Assembly: GCA_026391805.1 (NCBI GenBank)
Contig: JAPLDJ010000025.1
Location: 1-64,000, forward strand
Reading direction: 5' to 3'
DNA length: 64,000 nucleotides
From: Bacteroidota bacterium
GTDB taxonomy: Bacteria; Bacteroidota; Bacteroidia; Bacteroidales; FEN-979
Shown here: positions 53,302 through 62,748 of the stretch, in pieces
Layout of the letters: every line of letters starts with the position of its first letter
Numbering within the stretch: position 1 is the stretch's first letter
Notes under the pieces: model-generated
What the model was told of the DNA's origin: nothing
Seen by the model: only the letters and a program-made list of their open reading frames with translations
The model's database searches: none
Program-made: the position numbers and the translations under genes

Positions 53302-56300
53302 TCAGCAAAAATTGATAAAGTACATTTCAATCATTTTGTTATTCTTTGTCTTGCTTTTTCCCCGGTATTCGCATTCAAATTTATCCTTAACATACTGATA
53401 GGTTGCCCTTGTGACATTTACTCTTCCGACAGCACCGCTTTTTTCCATATGGCTAGCGATATTAACCGTGTCTCCCCAGATATCGTAGGCAAACTTATTT
53501 ATTCCAACGACTCCTGCAACCACAGGCCCTGTATTCACCCCTATGCGCAGTTCCAGGTAATGTTCTCTGCGGGCTTCTTTCATTATCCTGCGTTCCCACA
53601 TAAATTGCTGGATCTCCTCCGCCGCTTTTATAACATTAAAAGCATGTGTTTTATTGGGTGTGGGAAGACCCCCGGCTGCCATGTAGGAATCACCGATCGT
53701 TTTTATTTTTTCAATCCCGTTTTTTTCCATGATGCGGTCGAACGCTGAGAAACATTCGTGAATTTCCGCCACCAGCTCCCGGGGAGAAACCCTTTCAGAA
53801 AAACGGGTAAATTCTTTAAAGTCGGTAAAGAGGACGGTGACCTCCTTGATAAGTTTTGACTCGACAGCGTCTTTCGCTTTCAACTCCTCGGCTATTTCCG
53901 ACGGCAGGATATTCAGTAGCAGATTGTCGCTGCGTCTTTTTTGCAGTTCGAGTTCATTTCTTTGTTTTTCAACAATTCCATTCTGAATCTGCAACTCATG
54001 GTTGGCCATTTCGATCAGATGAGCCTGCTGCAATTCACGGTCAATGGTCCGTTTGCGCTCCCTTTCAATGACCCTGTCAGTCTGAATCCGGTCAACCAGG
54101 ATGATCCCGCCAATAAATAACAGGGTGTAGATAAAATAAGCCCAGGTTGTTTCCCACCAGGGCGGTCGAATGGTAAAGGTGTACTTTAATTCATTGCTCC
54201 AATACCCTGCCCTGCTCATGGCTCTTACCCTGAAAGTGAACGTGCCGTCGGGCAGGTGGCCGTAGGATGCACTCATCTGGTCTGTGAAGGCAACCCATTT
54301 TTTACCGAGACCGTCAAGTGAGTATTCGTACCTGACATTTTGTGCCGACGGGGTGGTGATGCCGATAAAATTGAATATGAGAAAATTGTCATCGTAGGCC
54401 AGGCTTAAATTCTGCGGGATGTTATACCATCCGGATAGCCCGTCGAATTTAACATTGTTGACCACTGCCCCGTTATTCAGGACCCTTCGTGATTCTTTGT
54501 TCTTCTCCAGAATGTTCCACGGAATCGGTTCATTGAACAGTTCAACACCCGTCAGTTGTATGTTCGGCGGGATCGTGTCCGTAATCATTTCACCCGGGTG
54601 AAAGGCCGTAAGCCGGTCGTTGGCCCCGATCCAGATAACGCCGTTGTTATCCTCACACATCGCATTAGCGTTACAGCCAATGCCAAAAAACCCGTCTTCA
54701 TAACAGTATGTTGAAAATTGCTTGCCTTGACGGCCCTTTCTCTTAGCGGAATCATCGGACGAGGCACCGATCTGTTCCTTTGAAAGCTTGTTAAAGCCCC
54801 TGCGGGTTCCGATCCAGAGGTTCCCGCTTTTGTCTTCCATAAGCGACATTACACCATCTTCGCATAAGCCGTCTTTTTTAGTATAATAGGTGAAATATTT
54901 ACCGTCAAATTTTGTCACACCTCCCCAGGAGTTCCCGATCCAGATATTTCCGTGCCGGTCTTCAAGTATGGAGATCACATCGTTGCTGGGCAGGCCCCCT
55001 GTTTCGTTGTAATGCGTAAAGGATCCCTGACCTGTGCCGGATTTTCCGGCAGGCCTGTATTTTGTCACGCCTTCATTCGTCGCGAACCAGATGTTCCCCC
55101 TTTTGTCCTGCATCATGCACCTGACGGTGCTGCCGCTCAGTCCCTCTTTTTTACCGTAATGGAAAAAATGCTTCCCGTCGTATTTTGTAACCCCTTTTTC
55201 CTGGGTTCCGAACCAGAGGTTTCCGGAGGCGTCCTGCAGCATGCTAATGACTGCAATACTGGTCAATCCTTCTTTTTCTGTATACCGGGTGAACCTGGTT
55301 CCGTCAAATTTTGCTATGCCGCCCATTGTCCCGAACCAGAGGTTGCCTTTTTTATCTTCGAGAAGACTTCTGACATCATTATTGATTAACCCTTCCTTTT
55401 TGGTGTAATATGTAAAGGATTTCCCGTCGTACTTTGATACACCCGCCCCCCACGTGCCAAACCAGAGGTTGCCTTTTTTGTCTTTTACAATGTTTTGTAT
55501 ACGGTTCCGGTTTGTACCCTCCTTGACAATAAAATGTTCAAAGGAATCCCCGCTATACCTTGCAACGCCTCCTGCCATCGTCCCCATCCAAATGATGCCT
55601 CCCTTACCCTCGAAAACACAGAGGATCTCATTTTTCGGCAATCCCTCCTTTTCGTCGTAGTGGGTAAAGAATTTCCCGTCATATTTGTAAATTCCGTCAC
55701 CCCATGTCCCGAACCATATGTTGTTGTTTCGATCTTCAATAACCGAATTGACAGGATTATTGCTCAGCCCGTTTTTTCCTGTAAAATAAGTGAAGCACTT
55801 TCCGTCATATAACGACACGCCTGCATCCGTTCCGAACCAGATCTTTTCGGTCTTATCCTGTAAAATAGTTCTGATCCCGTTGCTGCATAAACCTTCTTTA
55901 ACGGTAAAATTTGAAAAGGATCTTCCATTGTACCGGGAAACGCCGCCATCCGTTCCAAACCAGATGTTTCCGCCCCTGTCTTCGCAGATTGCAACAACAT
56001 GGTTATCCGTTAAGCCTTCTTTTTTAGTATACCGGGTGAATGATGATCCGTCATATTTTGAAGCTCCTCCCTTTGTACCGAACCAGATGTAACCGTTCTT
56101 ATCTTCCAGGATGGACGAAACAGTATCGCTGGACAGGCCTTCTTTCATTGAAAAATTGGTAAATGTTTTTCCGTCGTATTTTGTAACCCCGCCTCCTGCA
56201 GTCCCGATCCAGAGGTTATTGTTTTTATCAAGCAGGATGGAGAGGACATTATTGTTGCACAAGCCTTCGTCACTGGAATAATGAGTGAAGGAATATCCGT

Positions 56301-56808
56301 CGTATCTCGTGATGCCTCCTGATGTTCCGAGCCATATGTTGCCGAAATGGTCCTGTGTTATGCAGTAGATGTTATTGGTCTTTAATCCCTGGAATTTTCC
56401 GAAAGAGCTGAGGTTGTAAGGGCTGTTGGAGGAAATATGAGCCTCTTTTGCAATGACCACTTCGGGGATGCCCGCTGCAACACTGTTTTTGATTGCAGGA
56501 ACCTTCCGGGGCATGGAGTACTTGCCTTTTCCGGGAACGCAGATCACCGGTGTCCCTGCTTTAACTGATTTAAGGACTCCGGCCGGGTGAATGTTTGTGT
56601 TAAGGAGTACTTTTTTCGGATGGCCAGCTTTTTTTACGACCGGTTTACCGGCCATTATCATCCCGGGTTTTGCAACGCTGTCGGCCGGCAGAACAAATCC
56701 TCTGGCTTTAATTATGCCTGGGGATAAACTGCCATTGGGAACCGGTTCCTGCCGACGGGTACAGGAAAATTCAATGAAGAGAAGAAGGAGTAATATATAA
56801 CCCCGCAT
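53302..56808 (-). CDS. membrane-bound adenylate cyclase with double seven-bladed sensor propeller
   Basis: A 1168-aa protein. Lipobox-like N-terminus (LLLFIEFSC), then a linker to about residue 125. Fourteen two-component-regulator propeller blades follow (units such as NIWFGTDGGVSRYNG and FTHYDEKEGL), enough for two seven-bladed propellers. Next come a Y_Y_Y domain (YEYSLDGLGKKWVAF), one membrane helix (TWAYFIYTLLFIGGIILV, about 890), a coiled coil, and a class III cyclase domain. Metal Asp residues are in LFTDFKEFT and IGDSYMAAGG; Lys before the second and Asp in YDIWGDTVN point to ATP as substrate. The expected transition-state Arg reads His (NIASHME). An extracellular signal probably controls cAMP synthesis. 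Confidence 0.87.
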   Translation of the reverse strand: MRGYILLLLLFIEFSCTRRQEPVPNGSLSPGIIKARGFVLPADSVAKPGMIMAGKPVVKKAGHPKKVLLNTNIHPAGVLKSVKAGTPVICVPGKGKYSMPRKVPAIKNSVAAGIPEVVIAKEAHISSNSPYNLSSFGKFQGLKTNNIYCITQDHFGNIWLGTSGGITRYDGYSFTHYSSDEGLCNNNVLSILLDKNNNLWIGTAGGGVTKYDGKTFTNFSMKEGLSSDTVSSILEDKNGYIWFGTKGGASKYDGSSFTRYTKKEGLTDNHVVAICEDRGGNIWFGTDGGVSRYNGRSFSNFTVKEGLCSNGIRTILQDKTEKIWFGTDAGVSLYDGKCFTYFTGKNGLSNNPVNSVIEDRNNNIWFGTWGDGIYKYDGKFFTHYDEKEGLPKNEILCVFEGKGGIIWMGTMAGGVARYSGDSFEHFIVKEGTNRNRIQNIVKDKKGNLWFGTWGAGVSKYDGKSFTYYTKKEGLINNDVRSLLEDKKGNLWFGTMGGIAKFDGTRFTRYTEKEGLTSIAVISMLQDASGNLWFGTQEKGVTKYDGKHFFHYGKKEGLSGSTVRCMMQDKRGNIWFATNEGVTKYRPAGKSGTGQGSFTHYNETGGLPSNDVISILEDRHGNIWIGNSWGGVTKFDGKYFTYYTKKDGLCEDGVMSLMEDKSGNLWIGTRRGFNKLSKEQIGASSDDSAKRKGRQGKQFSTYCYEDGFFGIGCNANAMCEDNNGVIWIGANDRLTAFHPGEMITDTIPPNIQLTGVELFNEPIPWNILEKNKESRRVLNNGAVVNNVKFDGLSGWYNIPQNLSLAYDDNFLIFNFIGITTPSAQNVRYEYSLDGLGKKWVAFTDQMSASYGHLPDGTFTFRVRAMSRAGYWSNELKYTFTIRPPWWETTWAYFIYTLLFIGGIILVDRIQTDRVIERERKRTIDRELQQAHLIEMANHELQIQNGIVEKQRNELELQKRRSDNLLLNILPSEIAEELKAKDAVESKLIKEVTVLFTDFKEFTRFSERVSPRELVAEIHECFSAFDRIMEKNGIEKIKTIGDSYMAAGGLPTPNKTHAFNVIKAAEEIQQFMWERRIMKEARREHYLELRIGVNTGPVVAGVVGINKFAYDIWGDTVNIASHMEKSGAVGRVNVTRATYQYVKDKFECEYRGKSKTKNNKMIEMYFINFC

Positions 56809-56931
56809 GACAAAGCCTTAATTCTTATGTAGACTGAATTAAAACAAAGATACGCACAACTTGGTAACTTTTCCAAATTATCGGGTTAAAATTTGAAATA
56901 ATGTTATTTTAATTTTAGGGTGTGGGTTGAT

Positions 56932-57552
56932 TTATTTTTTCTGCCCCGGTTCGACACGGGCCCTTACGCCGCTCATTACCTTGATCGGTGTTTCAGTGAT
57001 CACCATGTTGTAGAGCCAGGCCGGTATGCTTCCGCCCGGATCGACAAAACCCTCCAGTACGGCGTGGACCGTGTTGGGGTTGATTTCTGTGAGGATCCAT
57101 TTCTGCCAGTAATTCTTTATCCTGACAATGCCTTTCTTCTCCGGCACAGCAGCAGGCAACGGCTTTGCCAAAACGGTCTTTATTCCTTTCACCGTATCGT
57201 ATGTAATGAACACTTCAACGCTCAGGTCCCGGTCGTCGAATGGCCATGGCACGTCATATACAAGGTAATATCTGGCATGTTTCCCGGGTTCCGCTTCCAT
57301 CACGTTCAGATCCTTCACATTCTTGTCCCACCAGTTGAAATTCTTCACATTGCCGATAAACTTACCCAGATCCGCCATAGTGGCATGGTACGTGGTTTCG
57401 CCTTTGAAACATTTGAACGTAGAATTTTCAGCTGTACGGGTATAAATTTTAATCCCGTCCTTTTCCTTGATAAAATTCCATGACTGGGCGCGAATAGTAA
57501 GGCTGCTGATCATGAAAATCAGAAACAGGGCAAGGGTTGAATGTGATATCAT
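56932..57552 (-). CDS. exported START-domain protein
   Basis: The 206-aa product from MISHSTLALFLIFMISSLTIRAQ has a normal signal peptide; starts at 57597 or 57600 would add a long polar leader. The mature part (WNFIKEKDGIKIYTRTAENSTFKCFKGETTYHA, then YYLVYDVPWPFDDRDLSVEVFI and INPNTVHAVLEGFVDPGGSIPAWLYN) is a START/SRPBCC lipid-binding fold, usual for hydrophobic ligand binding. TACCTTTG at 57638-57645 on the minus strand is an exact minus-7 box. Confidence 0.78.
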   Translation of the reverse strand: MISHSTLALFLIFMISSLTIRAQSWNFIKEKDGIKIYTRTAENSTFKCFKGETTYHATMADLGKFIGNVKNFNWWDKNVKDLNVMEAEPGKHARYYLVYDVPWPFDDRDLSVEVFITYDTVKGIKTVLAKPLPAAVPEKKGIVRIKNYWQKWILTEINPNTVHAVLEGFVDPGGSIPAWLYNMVITETPIKVMSGVRARVEPGQKK

Positions 57553-57814
57553 CCGGCAATGTTTGACGGTAAATCCGGGATCAATGGTTGGTTTCATCAT
57601 GTTTTTAGCGCGAAAGGTAAGAAAGCTGTCAAGTAAGCAAAGGTAAAGATACGGATATTTCTTTTTAAAGACAACTTCCCATTGAACCTGTTTTTCCATT
57701 CATTTTTTTCCTCTGTAATCATGACATGGAGTAATTCTTACGATGGATATGAAACTTTTCCGACGATTTAGTAATTTAGTGAAAATTCTCTGCTGACAAT
57801 TTAACAAACGGGAT

Positions 57815-58417
57815 ATGAAAAAATGGACTTTCTTGCTTTTAATGGCACTCGGACTTTCCGGATGCACTTGTGATAAAGGGAAATTGCTTGATTTTCCGAA
57901 TACAAGACAATCTTACGGATACAGTTGCGGACCCGGGGCCGTACAGGTGGTGATGGCTTATTACGGTGAAGACTTCCACGAATCTGAACTGATCGATATG
58001 CTCAAAACAGACACCAGTGAAGGAACCTATGTGAGGGACATCGTTAAATTTTTCCACTTTAACGGGTTTACAACCCGCCTGAAGCAGAAGATGACCCTCG
58101 ATGAATTGCGCAGTTATATAGACAGGGGTATTCCGGTCATTACACTGATACAGGCGTGGGGGAGTAAAACTGATTTAAAAAATGGTTATAAGGATTGCTG
58201 GAACGATGGCCATTTTGTGGTGGTGATCGGGTATAACGATAAATTCATCCTGTTCAGTGACCCGTCATTGTACAATACAGGTTATATCCCGGTTTCGGAA
58301 TTTATGAGCAGATGGCACGACCTGGATCAAAGTACGATTAAAACCTATCAGCTTGGGCTGGCCGTTTATGGAAGGAAACCTGTCTTCAAACATGACCAGT
58401 ACGTCAGGATAGAGTAA
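57815..58417 (+). CDS. C39-type cysteine peptidase-like lipoprotein
   Basis: A 200-aa protein with lipobox LGLSGC. The catalytic Cys is in YGYSCGPGAVQVVMAYYG, His in NDGHFVVVIGYND, and Asp in LFSDPSLYNTGY, which gives a papain-like C39 triad. Bacteriocin-processing C39 domains cut double-glycine leaders, but this one is a free-standing, exported member without an ABC transporter, so a general peptidase or an inactive binding role is also possible. Confidence 0.75.
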   Translation: MKKWTFLLLMALGLSGCTCDKGKLLDFPNTRQSYGYSCGPGAVQVVMAYYGEDFHESELIDMLKTDTSEGTYVRDIVKFFHFNGFTTRLKQKMTLDELRSYIDRGIPVITLIQAWGSKTDLKNGYKDCWNDGHFVVVIGYNDKFILFSDPSLYNTGYIPVSEFMSRWHDLDQSTIKTYQLGLAVYGRKPVFKHDQYVRIE

Positions 58418-58526
58418 AAAGAATTTTAATTATATTTTTTTATTTCCGTCGGATCACAGTGATTTTTTATATTAATTTTACCTTCTTAGTGCAAATCCTG
58501 AATACGTAAATTAAAACAAGGTCATT

Positions 58527-59012
58527 ATGAAAAACAAGGTCATAAAAGGAGTATTGTTTTCCTGTGTGATGTCATTCATCATCGGTTGCAGTCCAAAGAA
58601 AGAAGAATCCCCGGCAACGGTGGTTGACACTCTCCAGATCAAAAAAGAAATTCAGGCCAAGGAAGATCAGTTTGCTGCAACCTATAATGCAAGGGAATTA
58701 AAAAATATTGGCTATTATGCCGACGACGCGACATCCTTTTCTCAAAACAGGGCTCCGTTAGTAGGCAAAACAGCAATTATTGAATCTTTAAAAGCCAATA
58801 TAGGATCCTCCCCCAAATCCAATCAACTTTCATTTTCCACGATTGAGGTTTTTGTAACAGAGGGAGGCAACCAGGTGGTTGAAATCGGAGATTATAAAGT
58901 AATTGACTCTACCAAAACCACTGTTAATTCCGGACATTATATAAGCCTGTTTGTAAAAAGAGACGGTAAATATGTCTGCCTGAGAGACATGAGTACTTCT
59001 GACATGCCATAG
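58527..59012 (+). CDS. DUF4440/SnoaL-like lipoprotein
   Basis: A 161-aa protein with lipobox FIIGC. IKKEIQAKEDQFAATYNARELKNIGYYADDATSFSQN, then GKTAIIESLKANIG and SGHYISLFVKRDGKYVCLRD, is the cone-shaped NTF2-like fold of the DUF4440 family. The usual role is ligand binding; none known here. It is convergent with the next gene, with 8 bases between them. Confidence 0.75.
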   Translation: MKNKVIKGVLFSCVMSFIIGCSPKKEESPATVVDTLQIKKEIQAKEDQFAATYNARELKNIGYYADDATSFSQNRAPLVGKTAIIESLKANIGSSPKSNQLSFSTIEVFVTEGGNQVVEIGDYKVIDSTKTTVNSGHYISLFVKRDGKYVCLRDMSTSDMP

Positions 59013-59020
59013 AAATAAAA

Positions 59021-60226
59021 TTATCGTCTGCCGCCGCCTCCCCTGGAGCCGCCACCTCCCCTGGAGCCGCCACCACCTCTGGAACCGCTGCTGCCTCCAC
59101 CACTCGAACGGGATGATCCCATTGAAGATGATGATCTCGAAGGAGAAGATCCTGCTGACTGACGGTTAGATGGCTGTGTCGAGGGTGAAGCACCACCCGA
59201 CTGACGGTTTGATGGCTGTGCTGAGGGTGAATTACCACCTGACTGACGGTTAGATGGCTGTGTCGAGGGTGAAGCACCACCCGACTGACGGTTTGCTGGT
59301 TGTGTTGAAGGTGAATTACCACCTTGCCGACCATTTGATGGTTGTGTTGAGGGTGATTTACCACCCGACTGTCGATTTGCTGGTTGTGTCGAAGGTGAAT
59401 TACCCTTTGATGCATTGTTACGATTATAATTACCGTTGGCGTTATTATGGTTCACGGTATTGGAAGTGTTCCTGGTATTATTATAATTATTATAACTGTT
59501 ATGATTAACAACAACAGTTGTATTTCCATGATAACCATAGGCGCCTCCATGATAATAGGCATGATTATGACAATAAATACCAACCGCCATTACCGTAAAT
59601 GCTGCAAAATAGGGCGGGTAAAATCCATAATAATAAGGCGGAACATAGGGCACATACACAGGTGAATACACATATTGTACGATGGGTGTTTGTTCGACTA
59701 CCACGACGGTAGTCGATGCCGGAACCGGTACTGGTACAGGCTCGGAACCGGTATACGCGGGATTGGGAGTAACTGCAGGGGTTGTGGTGGTTTTGGGTTC
59801 AACAATATAATCTTTGCCGTATAAAGCCTTGTCTCCGACAATCTGCATCGTGACTTTTTTATTTTTATCCTTTGATACTAATATGACAGCAACATCTTGT
59901 TTTTCTTTTTCATTGACATCAACCTGAAGGATAAATGTAAAATCCTCCCCGTTTTTCTTTGTCACGACCTTGATGAAATCAACTTTACCGTCTAAATTCA
60001 GATCCAGGTTATTGATTCCTGTTTTTTCTTCATTCAATGATTTTTCAAACTCCTCAATGGTCTTTGACTTTTGAAAAAGATCCAGTACGGCATAAAGATC
60101 CAGGTTATCTCCCGGCAGGCCAAGTAATGTCGTATCCTTTTGTGTCTGACTCCCTGTCTGGGAAAATGCAGGAAGGCTTAGCAAACTCGTTGCTAATACT
60201 ACAAATGATAAGATAATGCTTTTCAT
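59021..60226 (-). CDS. exported protein with 14-residue repeats and glycine/arginine-rich tail
   Basis: A 401-aa protein with a signal peptide (LSFVVLATSLLSLPAFSQ). Residues about 25-140 are a folded domain (LDLYAVLDLFQKSKTIEEFEKSLNEEK). Then come a Pro/Tyr-rich hydrophobic stretch (YVYSPVYVPYVPPYYYGFYPPYFAAFTVMAVG), an Asn-rich stretch, six 14-residue repeats of GGNSPSTQPSNRQS, and a tail of SRGGGG units. It looks like a disordered surface or matrix protein. TATATTTG at 60307-60314 (minus strand) is an exact minus-7 box. Confidence 0.6.
   Translation of the reverse strand: MKSIILSFVVLATSLLSLPAFSQTGSQTQKDTTLLGLPGDNLDLYAVLDLFQKSKTIEEFEKSLNEEKTGINNLDLNLDGKVDFIKVVTKKNGEDFTFILQVDVNEKEKQDVAVILVSKDKNKKVTMQIVGDKALYGKDYIVEPKTTTTPAVTPNPAYTGSEPVPVPVPASTTVVVVEQTPIVQYVYSPVYVPYVPPYYYGFYPPYFAAFTVMAVGIYCHNHAYYHGGAYGYHGNTTVVVNHNSYNNYNNTRNTSNTVNHNNANGNYNRNNASKGNSPSTQPANRQSGGKSPSTQPSNGRQGGNSPSTQPANRQSGGASPSTQPSNRQSGGNSPSAQPSNRQSGGASPSTQPSNRQSAGSSPSRSSSSMGSSRSSGGGSSGSRGGGGSRGGGGSRGGGGRR
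59157..59408 (-). repeat. six 42-base tandem repeats inside the preceding coding region
   Basis: In-frame repeats of 42 bases encode the 14-residue GGNSPSTQPSNRQS-like unit. Copies differ mainly at two positions per unit, so the copy number is likely to vary. Confidence 0.65.
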
Positions 60227-60404
60227 GATATTATCCTGTTATAAGAAACAAATTCATGCTTAAAGTTATGAAAAAAACGAACCGTTACCGGGTTAAAATG
60301 ATAACACAAATATACTAACATTATGTGTGAAAGGTGATGGGCAACATATAACTTTATACTTATGACATATGACGTATGACGTATGACAGATTACGGATTA
60401 CGAA

Positions 60405-61592
60405 TTACACAACCGCCAGCCCTCCTTCCGCTGTTTCCTTATAGATGTTCGGAAGATCCAGTCCTGTTTCTTTCATTGCTTTTATGACCCGGTCAAAACC
60501 GACGACGTGGTGTCCGTCGGTCATGAGGGCATAGGTGGCGGAATCAACGGCCCTGGAGGATGCCAGCGCATTCCGTTCGATGCAGGGGATTTGCACCAGC
60601 CCTTTCATCGGATCGCAGGTGAGGCCGAGAAAGTGTTCCATGGCAATGGATGCGGCATACTCCACCTGTCCTGGAGAACCCCCGAGTAGCTGCGCTGCCG
60701 CTGCTGCCGCCATCGAACAGGCGCTTCCCACTTCACCCTGGCAGCCCACTTCGGCACCTGAAATGGAAGCATTGGTCTTGATCAGGTTGCCGATCAGTCC
60801 GGCCGTTGCGAGGGCCCGGATCAGCTTTGTTTCCGAATAATCACTATCGGTCTTGAAGAGGTAGAGAACCGCAGGGATGACGCCGCAGGAACCGCATGTA
60901 GGGGCCGTCACAACGATTCCCCCGGAAGCATTTTCTTCCGAGACGGCGAGCGCATAGGCATACATCAGCGGACGCCTGTTAACAGGAGCCTGAAAAAATT
61001 TTGCACGCTGAAAAAATGACTCTGCTTTCCTCGGCAGTTTCAGCCCCCCGTGCAGGACACCTTCCGCATCAAGTCCTCTTTTAATGGCATCCTGCATGGT
61101 ATTCCAGGCCGCTGTAAGAAAATCCCATATATCGCCGGATTCGCGGCTTTCTATGTATTCCCAGAAGGAACAGCCCTCCGATTCACAGAAATCCAGGATC
61201 TCCTTCATCGTTGTATGTTCGTAAACCTTTTCGCGGCTTTCGCGCTGACCGGTGTCGCTGATGTCGCCCCCACCGATGCTGTAAGTTGTCCATGTATCGG
61301 TAACCTCTCCGGCCGTGCCGATCGCTTCAAACATCATCCCGTTGGGATGCAGCGGCAGGAAAACCTCCGGTTCCCATTTTATCTCAACCTCGCGTGGGGC
61401 GAGGCTTGCCAGGATCGCCTGGTCTGTCAGATGGCCTTTCCCGGTTGCAGCGAGGCTGCCGTAAAGCGTGACCCTGAAAGAGGAACACTCCTTGTTCCGC
61501 TCCTTAAAAACAGTCGCAGCTTTTTTCGGTCCCATGGTATGGCTGCTCGAGGGGCCATTCCCGGTCTTGAAGATCTCCCGGATCGATTCCAT
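60405..61592 (-). CDS. sdaA: L-serine ammonia-lyase, iron-sulfur type (fused alpha/beta)
   Basis: A 395-aa enzyme that turns L-serine into pyruvate and ammonia. The N-terminal beta-type domain has TGNGPSSSHTMGPKKAA and LYGSLAATGKGH. The C-terminal alpha-type domain has TAPTCGSCGVIPAVL, GAEVGCQGEVGSACSMAAAA and FLGLTCDPMKGLVQIPCIERNA, with Cys residues for the labile 4Fe-4S cluster. Length is a little short of proteobacterial single-chain SdaA (about 455). Single gene, cytoplasmic. Confidence 0.92.
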   Translation of the reverse strand: MESIREIFKTGNGPSSSHTMGPKKAATVFKERNKECSSFRVTLYGSLAATGKGHLTDQAILASLAPREVEIKWEPEVFLPLHPNGMMFEAIGTAGEVTDTWTTYSIGGGDISDTGQRESREKVYEHTTMKEILDFCESEGCSFWEYIESRESGDIWDFLTAAWNTMQDAIKRGLDAEGVLHGGLKLPRKAESFFQRAKFFQAPVNRRPLMYAYALAVSEENASGGIVVTAPTCGSCGVIPAVLYLFKTDSDYSETKLIRALATAGLIGNLIKTNASISGAEVGCQGEVGSACSMAAAAAAQLLGGSPGQVEYAASIAMEHFLGLTCDPMKGLVQIPCIERNALASSRAVDSATYALMTDGHHVVGFDRVIKAMKETGLDLPNIYKETAEGGLAVV

Positions 61593-61663
61593 ATTCCCTT
61601 GTTATTATGCTTTACAAATATGGAAAAATTTTCACACCCCAGGGCGGAAAAAAATGACCCCTA

Positions 61664-61694
61664 CCCAACCTTTCGGCATAAATCAGGAGTATAT
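61664..61694 (+). promoter_or_regulatory. bipartite ECF-type promoter-like motif, copy 1
   Basis: CCCAACCTT at 61664-61672 and GTATAT at 61689-61694, with conserved GGC, TA and ATCAG in between. It precedes the 29-aa peptide gene. Confidence 0.6.
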
Positions 61695-61742
61695 GTAAGT
61701 AGAAATCGAATGAAAGAACAATTGTAAAACAAGGAGGGCGAA

Positions 61743-61832
61743 ATGAAAATCATAGAAGAATCAATGGAATGGGCACTTTTTATAACAGTTCCTGCTTTTA
61801 TCATCGCTGTAGTTGTCATCTCCATCGTCTGA
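61743..61832 (+). CDS. 29-aa single-helix membrane peptide
   Basis: A short frame MKIIEESMEWALFITVPAF ending in about ten hydrophobic residues (IIAVVVISIV). AAGGAGG, a full Shine-Dalgarno sequence, lies 5 bases before the ATG, which is unusual in Bacteroidota. A bipartite promoter-like motif is 50 bases upstream, and the same motif occurs before the next gene. It should insert in the inner membrane. No family known; the sigma-factor context suggests a regulated stress or envelope peptide. Confidence 0.6.
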   Translation: MKIIEESMEWALFITVPAFIIAVVVISIV

Positions 61833-61892
61833 TGACGCCGGGAGGGCAAACAAACAAAATAAACCGGATGAACTGAAATAAGTTTCAGACGA

Positions 61893-61923
61893 CCCAACCT
61901 TCAGGCCTATGATCAGAGTATAT
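61893..61923 (+). promoter_or_regulatory. bipartite ECF-type promoter-like motif, copy 2
   Basis: CCCAACCTT at 61893-61901 and GTATAT at 61918-61923, the same 25-base spacing between element starts as in copy 1 and the same GGC, TA and ATCAG inside. It precedes the 250-aa lipoprotein gene. Confidence 0.6.
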
Positions 61924-61982
61924 ACCAATGGATTATCGATAGCCAGAATCTCAATTAGTATTAACAATTAAAATTCACTGAT

Positions 61983-62735
61983 ATGAAAACCAAAATCATG
62001 ATTGTAGCATTTGCTACCTTACTGCTGGGAATCACTTCCTGCAACAAAAAAGACCGTAACGACAACCAACCGGCACCGACTTCAGTCAGTGCATCGAAAA
62101 CCTCAAAGATCAAAAAAGGGGAACCAATCAGTTTCAGTTTCTCTCAGGCGCCAGCAGGAAGCAATGTTTTGTGGACTGTTGCACCTGCCAGTGATGTTCA
62201 GATAAATCCTTCAGGTAATTCGGCATCCGTTCTTTTCAACAATGCCGGATCCTATACTGTGAATGCAAGCTATGGCTCCCTCAACGGGAGCGTGCAGATA
62301 GGCGTTATTGACAGTATTTACAACCCGGGTGGCGGCGGAACGCCCACCTACCAACCACTGACCGGCGACCAGATCTTCATTACGGTATCAAAAATGGACA
62401 GCATGGGCATTACCGGGTTAGGTTTCCGGTTCATCACCGCAAACAAATACAACTGTCTGAACCACTCCCTGTTGTTTGATAATAATTTCTCAGGGCAGGA
62501 TCTCCAGGTTGTTTTTAATTGGGTATATATACCTTCAGAGGAATCCTGCACTGCCGGCGAAGACTATGCATCATCCGGAACTTCCTGGTTTCCGGTTGCA
62601 GAAGGCACGCATGGATTTGAGGTCGTTCTCGACGGAAATACCTATACCGGCTCGTTTGTGAAAAGCGGGTCAACCTTCACGTTCACATGGCCGTATACTT
62701 CCGGTGTTACGGTCACACCGCTTATTCTGTATTAA
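61983..62735 (+). CDS. lipoprotein of unknown function in the sigma-factor module
   Basis: A 250-aa protein with lipobox LGITSC. Residues about 30-110 form an Ig/PKD-like beta domain (GEPISFSFSQAPAGSNVLWTVAPASDVQINPSGN, then AGSYTVNASYG). After a Gly-Pro linker the C-terminal domain has TVSKMDSMGITGLGFRFITANK and TSWFPVAEGTHGFEVVLDGNTYTGSFVKSG. No family recognised. It follows a copy of the bipartite motif and is a likely target of the ECF sigma factor encoded next, with a strong terminator between. Confidence 0.65.
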   Translation: MKTKIMIVAFATLLLGITSCNKKDRNDNQPAPTSVSASKTSKIKKGEPISFSFSQAPAGSNVLWTVAPASDVQINPSGNSASVLFNNAGSYTVNASYGSLNGSVQIGVIDSIYNPGGGGTPTYQPLTGDQIFITVSKMDSMGITGLGFRFITANKYNCLNHSLLFDNNFSGQDLQVVFNWVYIPSEESCTAGEDYASSGTSWFPVAEGTHGFEVVLDGNTYTGSFVKSGSTFTFTWPYTSGVTVTPLILY

Positions 62736-62748
62736 ACTTGTTATCTTT

